Shown here piece after piece: positions 7,019 through 14,395 of a stretch of 17,073 nucleotides of DNA (position 1 is the first letter of the stretch; each line of letters starts with the position of its first letter). The DNA comes from Jatrophihabitans sp. GTDB lineage: Bacteria > Actinomycetota > Actinomycetes > Mycobacteriales > Jatrophihabitantaceae. Where the stretch lies: assembly GCA_004299665.1 (NCBI GenBank), contig SCQZ01000489.1, forward strand, positions 1-17,073, read 5' to 3'. The notes beneath the pieces are model-generated. The model worked only from the letters and a program-made list of their open reading frames with translations. It searched no databases and was not told the origin of the DNA. A program made the translations under genes and the position numbers.

Positions 7019-8470
7019 TCAGGCCGGGGGGGAGGCGTCGCCGGCGGGGCCCAACGCGTCCAACTGGGCCTGGAACCACGGGGCGGGCGGCAACGCGGTC
7101 GCCGCCGCCCGCATCCGTGCGGCCCGCGCCGCGCGCTCGGCGAGCGGCATGGTGAGGGCCTCGTGCAGGGCGTCGGCCGTCGCGCTGACGTCGAACGGGT
7201 TGACGCACAGGGCGTCGGCTCCGAGCACCTCGGCGGCACCGGCCTCGCGGGACAGGACCACGGCCGGCTCCCGCTCGGACAGCACCAGCCCCTCCAGCAC
7301 GACCAGGTTCATCCCGTCCCGGACCGAGTTGACGAAGACGACGTCGCTGCGCCGCAGCACCGCCAGGGCGGCCGGGTAGTCGTCGACCACCTCCAGCAGG
7401 ATCGGCGACCAGTCGTCGGTGCCGAACTCGTCGTCGATGTCGCCGGCGAGCCGCTCGATCGACGCGGTGTACTCACGGTAGGCGGGCAGGTCCTCGCGGG
7501 AGGGGTTGTTGTAGACGACGTGGCAGACCCGGCCGCGCCACTGGGGGTAGCGGCGCAGCAGTTCGCGGTAGGCCAGCAGCCCCCGCCAGACGTTCTTGGA
7601 CAGCTCGGTGCGGTCCACCCGGCCGATCACCCGGCGCTCGCCCACCGTCTCCTCGATCGCGGTGATCGCCAGTTCGACGTCGCGCCGGTAGGCCAGCTTG
7701 TTCAACTCGTCGGGGTCGGTGCCGAGGGGGAAGGTCCGCACCCCGGGCGGGTCGACGTCGAGCATGGCCCGGCAGGTCTGCTGGAACAGCCCGGCCCACC
7801 TGGGCGTGTGGAACCCGATCACGTCGGCGCCGAGCATGCCCAGGACGATGGAGCGCGACACGTCGTCGGGGAGGATCGCGAAGTACTCCGGCGGCACCCA
7901 CGGGGTATGCGTGAAGTGCACGATCCGCAGGTCCGGACGCATCTCCCGCAGCATCCGCGGCACGAGGAACAGGTGGTAGTCCTGCACCATGACGTGCCCA
8001 CCGGGGGCGGCCTCCTCGGCCAGCGCCTGCGCGAACGCCTCGTTGTAGCGCAAGTAGGACGACCACTGGCGCCGCCAGGCGGCATCGAAGTTCGGGCTCT
8101 TGGGCGGGTCGTACAACCGGTGCAGCACGAACCACAGGGTGGAGTTCGCGATACCGCTGTAGGCGGCGCGGAAGGTCGCGGCATCGACCGGCAGCATCCG
8201 CACGTCGAAGTCGCCGCCCAGCGCGGTCGCCACCATGGGCAGGTCCGACAGCCGCCCGCCGTGCACCTGGCGCGCCAGCGCCCGCTCCCGGTCGTTCATC
8301 GCCGCGCACACCCATACCGCCTCCGGCGACGCGGCGAGCGCGGTCTGCATGCCGCTGACCAGCCCGCCGCTGCCGCGGCTGACCTCGTCCTCGCCGTCGG
8401 CCACCGCCGTGATCGACAGCGGGCCGCGGTTGGATGCGACGACGAGGGACGCACGCCCGGCCATGCTCAT
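7019..8470 (-). CDS. otsA: Trehalose-6-phosphate synthase, GT20
   Basis: Glycosyltransferase family 20 enzyme of 483 residues that joins UDP- or GDP/ADP-glucose to glucose 6-phosphate to make trehalose 6-phosphate. Landmarks in order: V-V-A-S-N-R-G-P near residue 10, a Gly-rich G-S-G-G-L-V loop near 33-38, V-Q-D-Y-H-L near 160, H-F-T-H-T-P-W-V-P-P near 180-190, R-V-D-R-T-E-L-S-K-N near 285 (phosphate-binding Arg and Lys), and D-G-M-N-L-V at 385-390 for the nucleotide sugar. The R-T-E-L-S-K and D-G-M-N-L-V-V-L-E forms match the Streptomyces branch rather than E. coli OtsA. ATG 8470 has AGGA at 7 bases; ATG 8464 is a weaker alternative. It lies 37 bp after rluD on the same strand and converges with otsB, so the two trehalose genes are neighbours but not an operon. 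A pseudo-glycosyltransferase of VldE type is less likely. Confidence 0.92.
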   Translation of the reverse strand: MSMAGRASLVVASNRGPLSITAVADGEDEVSRGSGGLVSGMQTALAASPEAVWVCAAMNDRERALARQVHGGRLSDLPMVATALGGDFDVRMLPVDAATFRAAYSGIANSTLWFVLHRLYDPPKSPNFDAAWRRQWSSYLRYNEAFAQALAEEAAPGGHVMVQDYHLFLVPRMLREMRPDLRIVHFTHTPWVPPEYFAILPDDVSRSIVLGMLGADVIGFHTPRWAGLFQQTCRAMLDVDPPGVRTFPLGTDPDELNKLAYRRDVELAITAIEETVGERRVIGRVDRTELSKNVWRGLLAYRELLRRYPQWRGRVCHVVYNNPSREDLPAYREYTASIERLAGDIDDEFGTDDWSPILLEVVDDYPAALAVLRRSDVVFVNSVRDGMNLVVLEGLVLSEREPAVVLSREAGAAEVLGADALCVNPFDVSATADALHEALTMPLAERAARAARMRAAATALPPAPWFQAQLDALGPAGDASPPA

Positions 8471-8507
8471 GGGGTCGTCCTACCCGCCCGCGGCACGTCG
8501 CACGCCA

Positions 8508-9431
8508 TCAGGACTCGCCGGCGAGCAGGTCCAGGGCATGGGAAAGATCACCCGGGTACGGGGACACGTACCGGACCTGCTCGCCGGAGCCGGGATGCAC
8601 GAATCCCAGTTCGCGCGCGTGCAGCCACTGGCGCGCCAGCCCCAGCCGGCGCGCCAGGACCGGGTCGGCGCCGTAGGTGAGGTCGCCGACGCACGGGTGC
8701 CGCACGGCCGACAGGTGGACCCGGATCTGGTGCGTCCGGCCGGTCTCCAGCCTGACGTCCAGCAAGGTCGCGCTGCGGAACGCCTCCACCGTCTCGTAGT
8801 GGGTCACGCTCGGTCGCCCGCCGGCGACGACGGCGAACTTGTAGGCGCTGCGCGGGTGCCGGTCGATCGGGGCGTCGATCGTCCCCCGCGTCGGGTCCGG
8901 ATGGCCCTGCACCACCGCGGCGTACCGCTTGTCGACGGTGCGCTCCTTGAACGCGCGCTTGAGGGCCGTGTACGCCCGTTCGCTGACAGCCAGTACCAGC
9001 ACCCCGGTCGTGCCGGCGTCCAGGCGGTGCACCACTCCCTGGCGTTCGGCCGCCCCCGAGGTCGCGATGCGGTACCCCATCGCCGCCAGCCCCTGCACGA
9101 CGGTCGGTCCGGTCCAGCCGGGGCTGGGGTGGACGGCCACACCTACCGGCTTGTCGACCACGATGACGTCCGCGTCCTCGTGCAGCACCCGCAGCCCCTC
9201 GACCGGCTGCGGGGCCACCGGGGCGGGCGGGTCCGGGATCCGCACCCCCAGCAGCGACCCGCCTGTCACCCGGGCCGCGCGGTGCGCCACCGCTCCGTCG
9301 ACGCTCACCTCGCCGGCGTCGACGAGATCCGCAGCCGCCGTGCGGGACAGCCCCAGCAGTCGCGACAGCGCGACGTCCAGACGCAGCCCGTCCAGCCCGT
9401 CGGGGACCGGCAGCAGCCGCAGGTCAGCCAC
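8508..9431 (-). CDS. rluD: RluA/RluD-family 23S rRNA pseudouridine synthase
   Basis: Pseudouridine synthase of 307 residues that isomerises uridines in large-subunit rRNA. An N-terminal S4 RNA-binding domain spans about 13-60 (L-D-V-A-L-S-R-L, then E-V-S-V-D-G). The catalytic core has V-D-K-P-V-G-V-A-V-H (92-101), the nucleophile motif H-R-L-D-A-G-T-T-G with D138, and R-T-H-Q-I-R-V-H-L, all RluA-family hallmarks. The exact target (RluD 1911/1915/1917 or another site) cannot be decided from sequence alone. The GTG start at 9431 overlaps the end of lspA by 8 bp, so translation is probably coupled. No clear Shine-Dalgarno is seen. The lspA-rluD pairing is widespread in bacteria and supports both calls. 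Confidence 0.95.
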   Translation of the reverse strand: MADLRLLPVPDGLDGLRLDVALSRLLGLSRTAAADLVDAGEVSVDGAVAHRAARVTGGSLLGVRIPDPPAPVAPQPVEGLRVLHEDADVIVVDKPVGVAVHPSPGWTGPTVVQGLAAMGYRIATSGAAERQGVVHRLDAGTTGVLVLAVSERAYTALKRAFKERTVDKRYAAVVQGHPDPTRGTIDAPIDRHPRSAYKFAVVAGGRPSVTHYETVEAFRSATLLDVRLETGRTHQIRVHLSAVRHPCVGDLTYGADPVLARRLGLARQWLHARELGFVHPGSGEQVRYVSPYPGDLSHALDLLAGES

Positions 9432-10008
9432 GGTCGTTGCGGGCCGTGTTCCCGTCGATGTCGGTGCCCCGTAGCGCGAGGATCACCGCCAGGACCGCGC
9501 CGCACACGATCCCCGAGTCCGCCAGGTTGAAGATCGGGAAGTACCGCCCGTACGGGCCGAACACGCTGATCCAGTCGACCACGTGACCGCGCCCCGGGCC
9601 GGGCGCGCGGAAGATCCGGTCGCTCAGGTTGCCCAACGCCCCGCCCAGGATCAGCCCCAGCGCCACCGCCCAGCCGATCGAGCGCATCCGGGCCGCCGTG
9701 CGCAAGATGAAGACGACCACCCCGGCGGCCACCGCGGTCAGCAGGACCGTGAAGCCGGCGCCGAGCGAGAACGCCGCACCGGAGTTGCGGGTCACGTCCA
9801 GGTAGAACACGCCGCCCAGCAGACGGACCGGGGCGTGGTGCGGATCCTCGAGTTCGGCGACGACCACCGCCTTGGACACCGCGTCCAGGGCGAGCACCAG
9901 CGTCGCCACGACCAGGAACAGGCCGACGCGACGCGGCCGCCGCCCGGACCGTTCGTCGTCGACTCCGGCCGGTGCGGACGACGGGGTCACCGCGTCATTG
10001 TTCCCCAC
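9424..10008 (-). CDS. lspA: Lipoprotein signal peptidase II
   Basis: Membrane aspartyl protease that cuts signal peptides of diacylglyceryl-modified prolipoproteins; it would process the lipobox transpeptidase in this window. Four TM segments are visible, beginning with V-G-L-F-L-V-V-A-T-L. The family blocks D-V-T-R-N-S-G-A-A-F-S, then G-N-L-S-D-R and F-N-L-A-D-S carry the catalytic aspartates. The N-terminal 15-30 residues are polar and not conserved. Start choice is open: GTG 10008 (GAGGAG at 10022-10027, rather far at 13 bases) is 4 bp after the traR-like stop; GTG 9990 has GGGGA upstream; GTG 10029 would overlap traR. The gene is co-directional with traR-like upstream and rluD downstream, with which it overlaps by 8 bp. 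Confidence 0.95.
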   Translation of the reverse strand: MGNNDAVTPSSAPAGVDDERSGRRPRRVGLFLVVATLVLALDAVSKAVVVAELEDPHHAPVRLLGGVFYLDVTRNSGAAFSLGAGFTVLLTAVAAGVVVFILRTAARMRSIGWAVALGLILGGALGNLSDRIFRAPGPGRGHVVDWISVFGPYGRYFPIFNLADSGIVCGAVLAVILALRGTDIDGNTARNDRG

Positions 10009-10012
10009 GCGA

Positions 10013-10819
10013 TCAGCGGCGCTCCTCACGCTGCTTGCAGACCACGTCGAGGGTGGCTGCGGGGAAGGCCTTGAGCCGCATCTTCGGGATCGGCTTGCCG
10101 CACCGCTCGCAGAAGCCGTAGGTGCCCGCGTCGATCCGCTCGACGGCGTGCTGGATCTGCTCCAGCAGGTCCAGCCGGTTGGCGGCTATCGACTGCTCCT
10201 GCTCGCGTTCGAAGGTCTTGCTGCCAGCATCGGCCTGGTCGTCGCCCGCACCGTCGTTGCCTGCCTGCTGCAGGTCGTTCAGGTCGGCCATCGACCGGTC
10301 GTAGGCGGCCCGCATACCGGTGAGTTCGTCGACGAGCCGCCGGCGGATCTCTGCGAGTTCGGCCTTGGTCCACTCCGAGCCGTGGGGCACGACGATGGCG
10401 GGGGCCGCCTTCTTCGCCGCGCTCGCCTTCTTGGCGGGGGCTGTCGTCTTGGCCGGGACCGTCTTCGTGGCGGGGGCCGCCTTCTTCGCCGCGCTCGCCT
10501 GCTTGACCGGGGCCGCCTTCTTCGCGGAGGCTGCCTTCTTGACGGGGGCCGTCTTCTTGGCGGGGGCCGTCTTCTTGGCGGGAGCCGCCTTCTTGGCGGG
10601 AGCCGCCTTCTTGGCGAGAGCCGCCTTCTTGGCGGGAGCCGCCTTCTTGGCGGGAGCCGCCTTCTTGGCGGGAGCCGCCTTCTTGGCCGCGCTCGCCTTC
10701 TTGGCGGGGGCCGCCTTCTTGGCGGGAGCCGCCGTCCTCGCGCCGCCCACCTGCCGAGCCGTCCCGGAGCCCGTCGCTCGCCGCAGTGCGCGTCCGAGCC
10801 GTCCCACTGCTGCCATCAT
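10013..10819 (-). CDS. DksA/TraR-family zinc-finger protein with Lys-Ala repeat tail
   Basis: A 268-residue two-part protein. Residues 30-137 are 18 tandem hexapeptides of consensus A-A-P-A-K-K, very basic and like the tails of histone H1 or mycobacterial HupB. Residues about 145-268 are a DksA/TraR domain: a helical coiled-coil hairpin (W-T-K-A-E-L to E-Q-I-Q-H-A) and the C-terminal zinc finger G-F-C-E-R-C-G (C237, C240) with T-L-D-V-V-C (D258, C261). The usual third Cys is Asp here. The family binds the RNA polymerase secondary channel; the basic tail may bind DNA or rRNA, which is inference. ATG 10819 has GAGGGAG about 6 bases upstream; a second ATG follows directly. The open frame reaches 10960 but would run through the promoter region. 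Operon with lspA, rluD and otsA. A DksA-like gene beside lspA and ileS is common in actinobacteria. Confidence 0.88.
   Translation of the reverse strand: MMAAVGRLGRALRRATGSGTARQVGGARTAAPAKKAAPAKKASAAKKAAPAKKAAPAKKAAPAKKAALAKKAAPAKKAAPAKKTAPAKKTAPVKKAASAKKAAPVKQASAAKKAAPATKTVPAKTTAPAKKASAAKKAAPAIVVPHGSEWTKAELAEIRRRLVDELTGMRAAYDRSMADLNDLQQAGNDGAGDDQADAGSKTFEREQEQSIAANRLDLLEQIQHAVERIDAGTYGFCERCGKPIPKMRLKAFPAATLDVVCKQREERR
10409..10732 (-). repeat. 18 tandem 18-bp units encoding Ala-Ala-Pro-Ala-Lys-Lys
   Basis: Eighteen consecutive 18-bp units, all in frame with the DksA/TraR-like gene. On the + strand the unit reads CGCCTTCTTGGCGGGAGC. The middle copies are nearly identical in DNA, while the copies nearest the DksA domain are diverged (K-Q, T-K, K-T variants), as expected if the array grows by slippage from the centre. 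Copy number is probably variable between strains. Confidence 0.93.
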
Positions 10820-10848
10820 CAGGTGCTCCCTCTCCGCTGCTGTGCTCC

Positions 10849-10893
10849 CGGACCCGCAAGGACGCGTCAGCGTATAGTCCCGGCATCGCCGGG
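10849..10893 (+). promoter_or_regulatory. Candidate divergent promoter for ileS leader and traR-like gene
   Basis: TATAGT (10873-10878) fits an actinobacterial -10 box for the ileS transcript; the -35 region (CGGACC at 10849-10854) is only weakly recognisable. On the opposite strand the same bases give TACGCT, a TANNNT -10 candidate for the traR-like gene. A perfect hairpin CCCGGC-ATC-GCCGGG (10879-10893) follows at once and could be an operator or the very 5' end of the leader RNA. This is pattern-based only. Confidence 0.4.
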
Positions 10894-10920
10894 CGCCACT
10901 AGCCGCGCCGCGGCGCGCGT

Positions 10921-11206
10921 GCCCACCGGCGATATCATGGCCGGGCGACGACGAGGACAAGTAGTCGCGGCGAAGGCCCGGAGCGACCCGGGGGCGGTGC
11001 GAGCCCGGGGGCGGCAGCCGCGCGCGAAATCACCTCCGAGCACCGGAAGAACCGGCGGGTCCCGCTGCGAGCGACGCTCGTGGCGCGAGCCCGCCCCAGT
11101 AGACCCGGATCCGAACGAGTGGGTGGGCCCCTGCGGCCCGCCAACGAGGGTGGTACCGCGGCGCCCGAGCGTCGTCCCTCGGCCCGCGCACGTCCGCACC
11201 GAGGAG
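10921..11206 (+). promoter_or_regulatory. T-box riboswitch, translational type, ileS leader
   Basis: A tRNA-Ile-sensing T-box. Stem I is very short: CCGGC (10926-10930) pairs with GCCGG (10940-10944), and the 9-base loop holds the Ile specifier ATC (10934-10936). Stem II is GCGAC/GTCGC (10945-10949, 10964-10968) around a loop with GAGGACAAGTA. Stem III is an 8-bp helix (11122-11129 with 11135-11142). The T-box sequence GAGGGTGGTACCGCGG (11146-11161) carries TGGT at 11151-11154, matching an ACCA tRNA end, and its partner CGTCCCT is at 11173-11179. The rival sequestrator CCTCGG (11177-11182) pairs with CCGAGG (11199-11204) and hides the Shine-Dalgarno GAGGAG (11201-11206). The two helices share 11177-11180, so uncharged tRNA should open ileS translation. 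No terminator T-run is present. About 150 bases between Stem II and III form an extra structured insert. Confidence 0.93.
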
Positions 11207-11211
11207 CCCAG

Positions 11212-14200
11212 GTGTCCGAGCCGTACCAGCCCCTTCCCCCCCACGTCGACCTGCCCGCGATGGAGCGCGAGGTCATCGCCCGGTGGGGCGAGCAGCGGGT
11301 CTTCGAGCGCAGCCTGGAGCAGACCGCCGACGGAGCGCCGTGGATCTTCTACGAGGGGCCGCCCACGGCCAACGGCATGCCCGGCACGCACCACGTCGAG
11401 GCGCGGGTGTTCAAGGACGTCTTCCCGCGCTACAAGACCATGCAGGGCTACTCGGTCCCCCGCCGTGCCGGGTGGGACTGCCACGGCCTACCCGTGGAAC
11501 TGGCCGTCGAGCGAGAACTCGGCTTCACCGGCAAGCCCGACATCGAGGCCTACGGCATCGCCGAGTTCAACGCGAAGTGCCGCGAGAACGTGCAGCGCCA
11601 CGTCGACGCCTTCGAGGCGATGAGCGAGCGGATGGGCTACTGGGCCGACTACGAGCACGCCTACTGGACGATGACGCCCGACTACGTCGAGTCGGTGTGG
11701 TGGGCCCTCAAGCAGATCTTCGACAAGGGGCTGCTGGTCGAGGACTATCGCGTCTCGCCGTACTGCACCCGGTGCGGCACCGGGCTGTCCGACCACGAGC
11801 TGGCCCAGGGCTACGAGGAGGTCACCGATCCGTCGGTCTACGTGCGGCTGCCGCTGACCTCCGGACCGCTGGCCGGGACCGCCGCGATGCTCGTGTGGAC
11901 GACGACGCCCTGGACGCTGCCCAGCAACGCGCTGGTCGCGGTGCGCGCCGACGTCACCTACGTCGCGGTGAGCGACGGGTCCGAGACGCTGGTCGTCGCC
12001 GAGGACCTGGTCGGGGCGATCTTCGGCGAGCGGGCCCCGCAGTGGGCGGTACAGGCGCGCATGCGGGGCGCGGACATGGTGGGCTGGACCTACCGGCGAC
12101 CATTCGACGTCGTCCCGTGGCCCGGGCGCGGCCACTTCGTCGTCGCGGAGGACTACGTCACGACCGACGACGGCACCGGCCTGGTCCACGAGGCCACCGT
12201 GTTCGGTACCGACGACTTCGACTCGGTGCGGCGCAACGGCGTGGAGTTGGTCAATCCGATCGACACCCGCGGCCGGTTCGCGCCGGACATCCCCCTGCTC
12301 GGTGGCATGTTCTTCAAGGAGGCCGACGAGCACGTGATCGCCGACCTGGCGGCACGGGGGCTGCTGTTCCGCCATGTGGCCTACACCCACAGCTACCCGC
12401 ACTGCTGGCGGTGCGGTACCCCGCTGATGTACTACGCGCTGCCGGCCTGGTACATCCGCACGACCGCGGTGAAGGAGCAACTGCTCGCCGAGAACGAGGC
12501 GACGAACTGGTACCCGCCGACGATCAAGCACGGCCGGTACGGCGACTGGCTGGCGAACAACATCGACTGGTCGCTGTCGCGGGACCGGTACTGGGGCACC
12601 CCGCTGCCGGTGTGGCGCAACGACGCCGACCCGTCCCGCATGATCTGCGTGGGCTCGCTGGCCGAACTGGGCGAACTGGCCGGCCGCGACCTGACCGGCC
12701 TGGACCCGCACCGGCCGTTCGTCGACGACGTGAGCTTCACCCGCCCCGGTGAGCAGGGCACCTACCGGCGCGTGACGCAGGTGATCGACGCCTGGTTCGA
12801 CTCCGGCTCCATGCCCTTCGGCCAGTACGGCGCGCCGTGGCGCAACGACGAGGCCTTCCGTGCCGCGTACCCGGCCGATTTCATCTGCGAGGCGATCGAC
12901 CAGACCCGCGGCTGGTTCTACTCGCTCATGGCGGTGGGGACGCTGGTGTTCGACCGCTCCTCGTACCGCACCGTGCTGTGCCTGGGCCACATCCTCGCCG
13001 ACGACGGCCGCAAGATGAGCAAGCACCTCGGCAACATCCTGGAGCCGATCGCGCTGATGGACCGGCACGGGGCGGACGCGCTGCGCTGGTTCATGCTGTG
13101 CTCGGGGTCGCCCTGGTCGGCGCGGCGGGTGGGGCACAAGGTGCTGGAGGAGGTGGCCTCCAAGGTCATCCGCACCTACTGGTCGATCGCGTCGTTCCAG
13201 TCGCTGTACGCCCGGGCGAACGGCTGGACCCCTGCCGTCCGCGGCGGGGAGGCCACGCTGCTGGACCGGTGGGCACGCTCCGAGGTGGCCCGGGTCGCGT
13301 TCGAGGTGGAGGCGGCCCTGGACGACTTCGACACGCAACGCGCGGGGCGGGCGCTGGCCGGCGTCGTCGACGACCTGTCGAACTGGTACGTGCGCCGTTC
13401 GCGGCGCCGCTTCTGGGACGGCGACCCGGCCGCGCTCGCGACCTTGCACGACTGCCTGCACGTGCTCACCCGGCTGCTCGCGCCGTTCGTGCCGTTCGTC
13501 ACCGACGAGGTGTGGCGCGCCCTGTTCTCCCCCGGCCGCCCGGCGCCCGGCGCCGACGGGACCGGCGCCGACGGTGACGCCGGGTCGGTGCACCTGGCCC
13601 CCTGGCCACGGTGCGATGCCGCCGACGTCGACGAGGCGCTGGGCACCCGGATGGCGCAGATCCGCCGGCTGGTGGAGCTCGGGCGCGCGGCGCGTGCCGA
13701 ATCGGGGGTCAAGACCCGCCAGCCGCTGGCGCGCGCACTGGTGTCGGCGCCGGGCTGGGGTCAGCTGCCCGAGCAGCTGCGGCGCGAGTTGGCCGACGAG
13801 CTCAACGTCGTCGCGCTCGCCTCCCTGGGCGACGAGGCCGCCGGCGAACTCGTCGACGTCACCGTGAAGCCCAACTTCCGGGCGCTCGGCAGGCGCTTCG
13901 GTGCGAGGACGCCCTCCGTGGCGCGGGCCATCGGCGAGGCCGATCAGCGCCTGCTCGCCCGCGAACTCGCTGCGGGTGCGGCGCACGTGGTCGTCGAGGG
14001 CGCCGACGTGTCGCTGTCGGCGGAGGAGGTCGTCGTCACCGAGACGCCGCGCTCGGGCTGGGCGGTGGCCAGCGCGGGTCCCGAGACGGTCGCGCTCGAT
14101 CTGGAGCTGACCGCCGAGCTGCGCCTGGCGGGGCTGGCGCGCGAGATCGTGCGCATCGTCCAGGAGGCGCGCAAGAACGCCGGGCTGGCCGTCAGCGACC

Positions 14201-14391
14201 GCATCGCGCTGCGCTGGCGGGTCGGCGGCTCCCCGGAGCCGGCCCACGCGCTGCGCGCCCATGCCGGCCAGATCGCGGGGGAGGTCCTCGCCACGACGAT
14301 GGCCGAGGGGGAGCCGGAGCGCGCCGCGGACTGGTACCTGGTCGAGGAGGACGACCTGGGACTGCGCATCTGGCTGCGCCGGGCGGCCTGA
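11212..14391 (+). CDS. ileS: Isoleucyl-tRNA synthetase, long eukaryote-like (IleRS2) class
   Basis: Class Ia isoleucyl-tRNA synthetase of 1059 residues, the length of the eukaryote-like bacterial class. The HIGH position reads P-G-T-H-H (GXHH, residues 58-61) instead of HXGH, followed by W-D-C-H-G-L-P-V-E. The CP1 editing domain has T-T-T-P-W-T-L (230-236) and D-G-T-G-L-V-H with H326 and D334/D335 for hydrolysis of Val-tRNA-Ile. Two C-x2-C pairs (Y-C-T-R-C-G and H-C-W-R-C-G) are likely zinc sites. The KMSKS loop is K-M-S-K-H (601-605). The C-terminal region is the eukaryote-like form without the E. coli zinc finger. GTG 11212 is chosen because GAGGAG ends 5 bases upstream and is the element controlled by the T-box; the longer frame from 11080 would run through the riboswitch. 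It ends 4 bp from the converging Ada-like gene. Confidence 0.97.
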   Translation: MSEPYQPLPPHVDLPAMEREVIARWGEQRVFERSLEQTADGAPWIFYEGPPTANGMPGTHHVEARVFKDVFPRYKTMQGYSVPRRAGWDCHGLPVELAVERELGFTGKPDIEAYGIAEFNAKCRENVQRHVDAFEAMSERMGYWADYEHAYWTMTPDYVESVWWALKQIFDKGLLVEDYRVSPYCTRCGTGLSDHELAQGYEEVTDPSVYVRLPLTSGPLAGTAAMLVWTTTPWTLPSNALVAVRADVTYVAVSDGSETLVVAEDLVGAIFGERAPQWAVQARMRGADMVGWTYRRPFDVVPWPGRGHFVVAEDYVTTDDGTGLVHEATVFGTDDFDSVRRNGVELVNPIDTRGRFAPDIPLLGGMFFKEADEHVIADLAARGLLFRHVAYTHSYPHCWRCGTPLMYYALPAWYIRTTAVKEQLLAENEATNWYPPTIKHGRYGDWLANNIDWSLSRDRYWGTPLPVWRNDADPSRMICVGSLAELGELAGRDLTGLDPHRPFVDDVSFTRPGEQGTYRRVTQVIDAWFDSGSMPFGQYGAPWRNDEAFRAAYPADFICEAIDQTRGWFYSLMAVGTLVFDRSSYRTVLCLGHILADDGRKMSKHLGNILEPIALMDRHGADALRWFMLCSGSPWSARRVGHKVLEEVASKVIRTYWSIASFQSLYARANGWTPAVRGGEATLLDRWARSEVARVAFEVEAALDDFDTQRAGRALAGVVDDLSNWYVRRSRRRFWDGDPAALATLHDCLHVLTRLLAPFVPFVTDEVWRALFSPGRPAPGADGTGADGDAGSVHLAPWPRCDAADVDEALGTRMAQIRRLVELGRAARAESGVKTRQPLARALVSAPGWGQLPEQLRRELADELNVVALASLGDEAAGELVDVTVKPNFRALGRRFGARTPSVARAIGEADQRLLARELAAGAAHVVVEGADVSLSAEEVVVTETPRSGWAVASAGPETVALDLELTAELRLAGLAREIVRIVQEARKNAGLAVSDRIALRWRVGGSPEPAHALRAHAGQIAGEVLATTMAEGEPERAADWYLVEEDDLGLRIWLRRAA

Positions 14392-14395
14392 GCTC

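Noticed and set aside
10409..10732. CRISPR-like or minisatellite array
   Set aside because: The units are contiguous 18-mers with no spacers and keep one reading frame encoding A-A-P-A-K-K, so this is a coding repeat.
10320..10877. Plus-strand frame predicting an alternating Phe-Leu-Ala-Gly-Ala hydrophobic protein
   Set aside because: It is the antisense reading of the Lys-Ala repeat (AAG to CTT), with no start context and no family.
10820..10960. N-terminal extension of the DksA-like gene to 10960
   Set aside because: It would cross the putative divergent promoter and ileS Stem I. ATG 10819 has a good Shine-Dalgarno.
11080..11211. N-terminal extension of ileS
   Set aside because: The extension would be translated through Stem III and the T-box. 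GTG 11212 has the sequestered GAGGAG at the right distance and the family N terminus begins there.
11488..14262. 924-codon open frame antisense to ileS
   Set aside because: Stop-free antisense frames are expected in very GC-rich genes. The translation is Arg/Gln/Val/His-rich with no recognisable domain, and ileS motifs cover the same DNA on the other strand.
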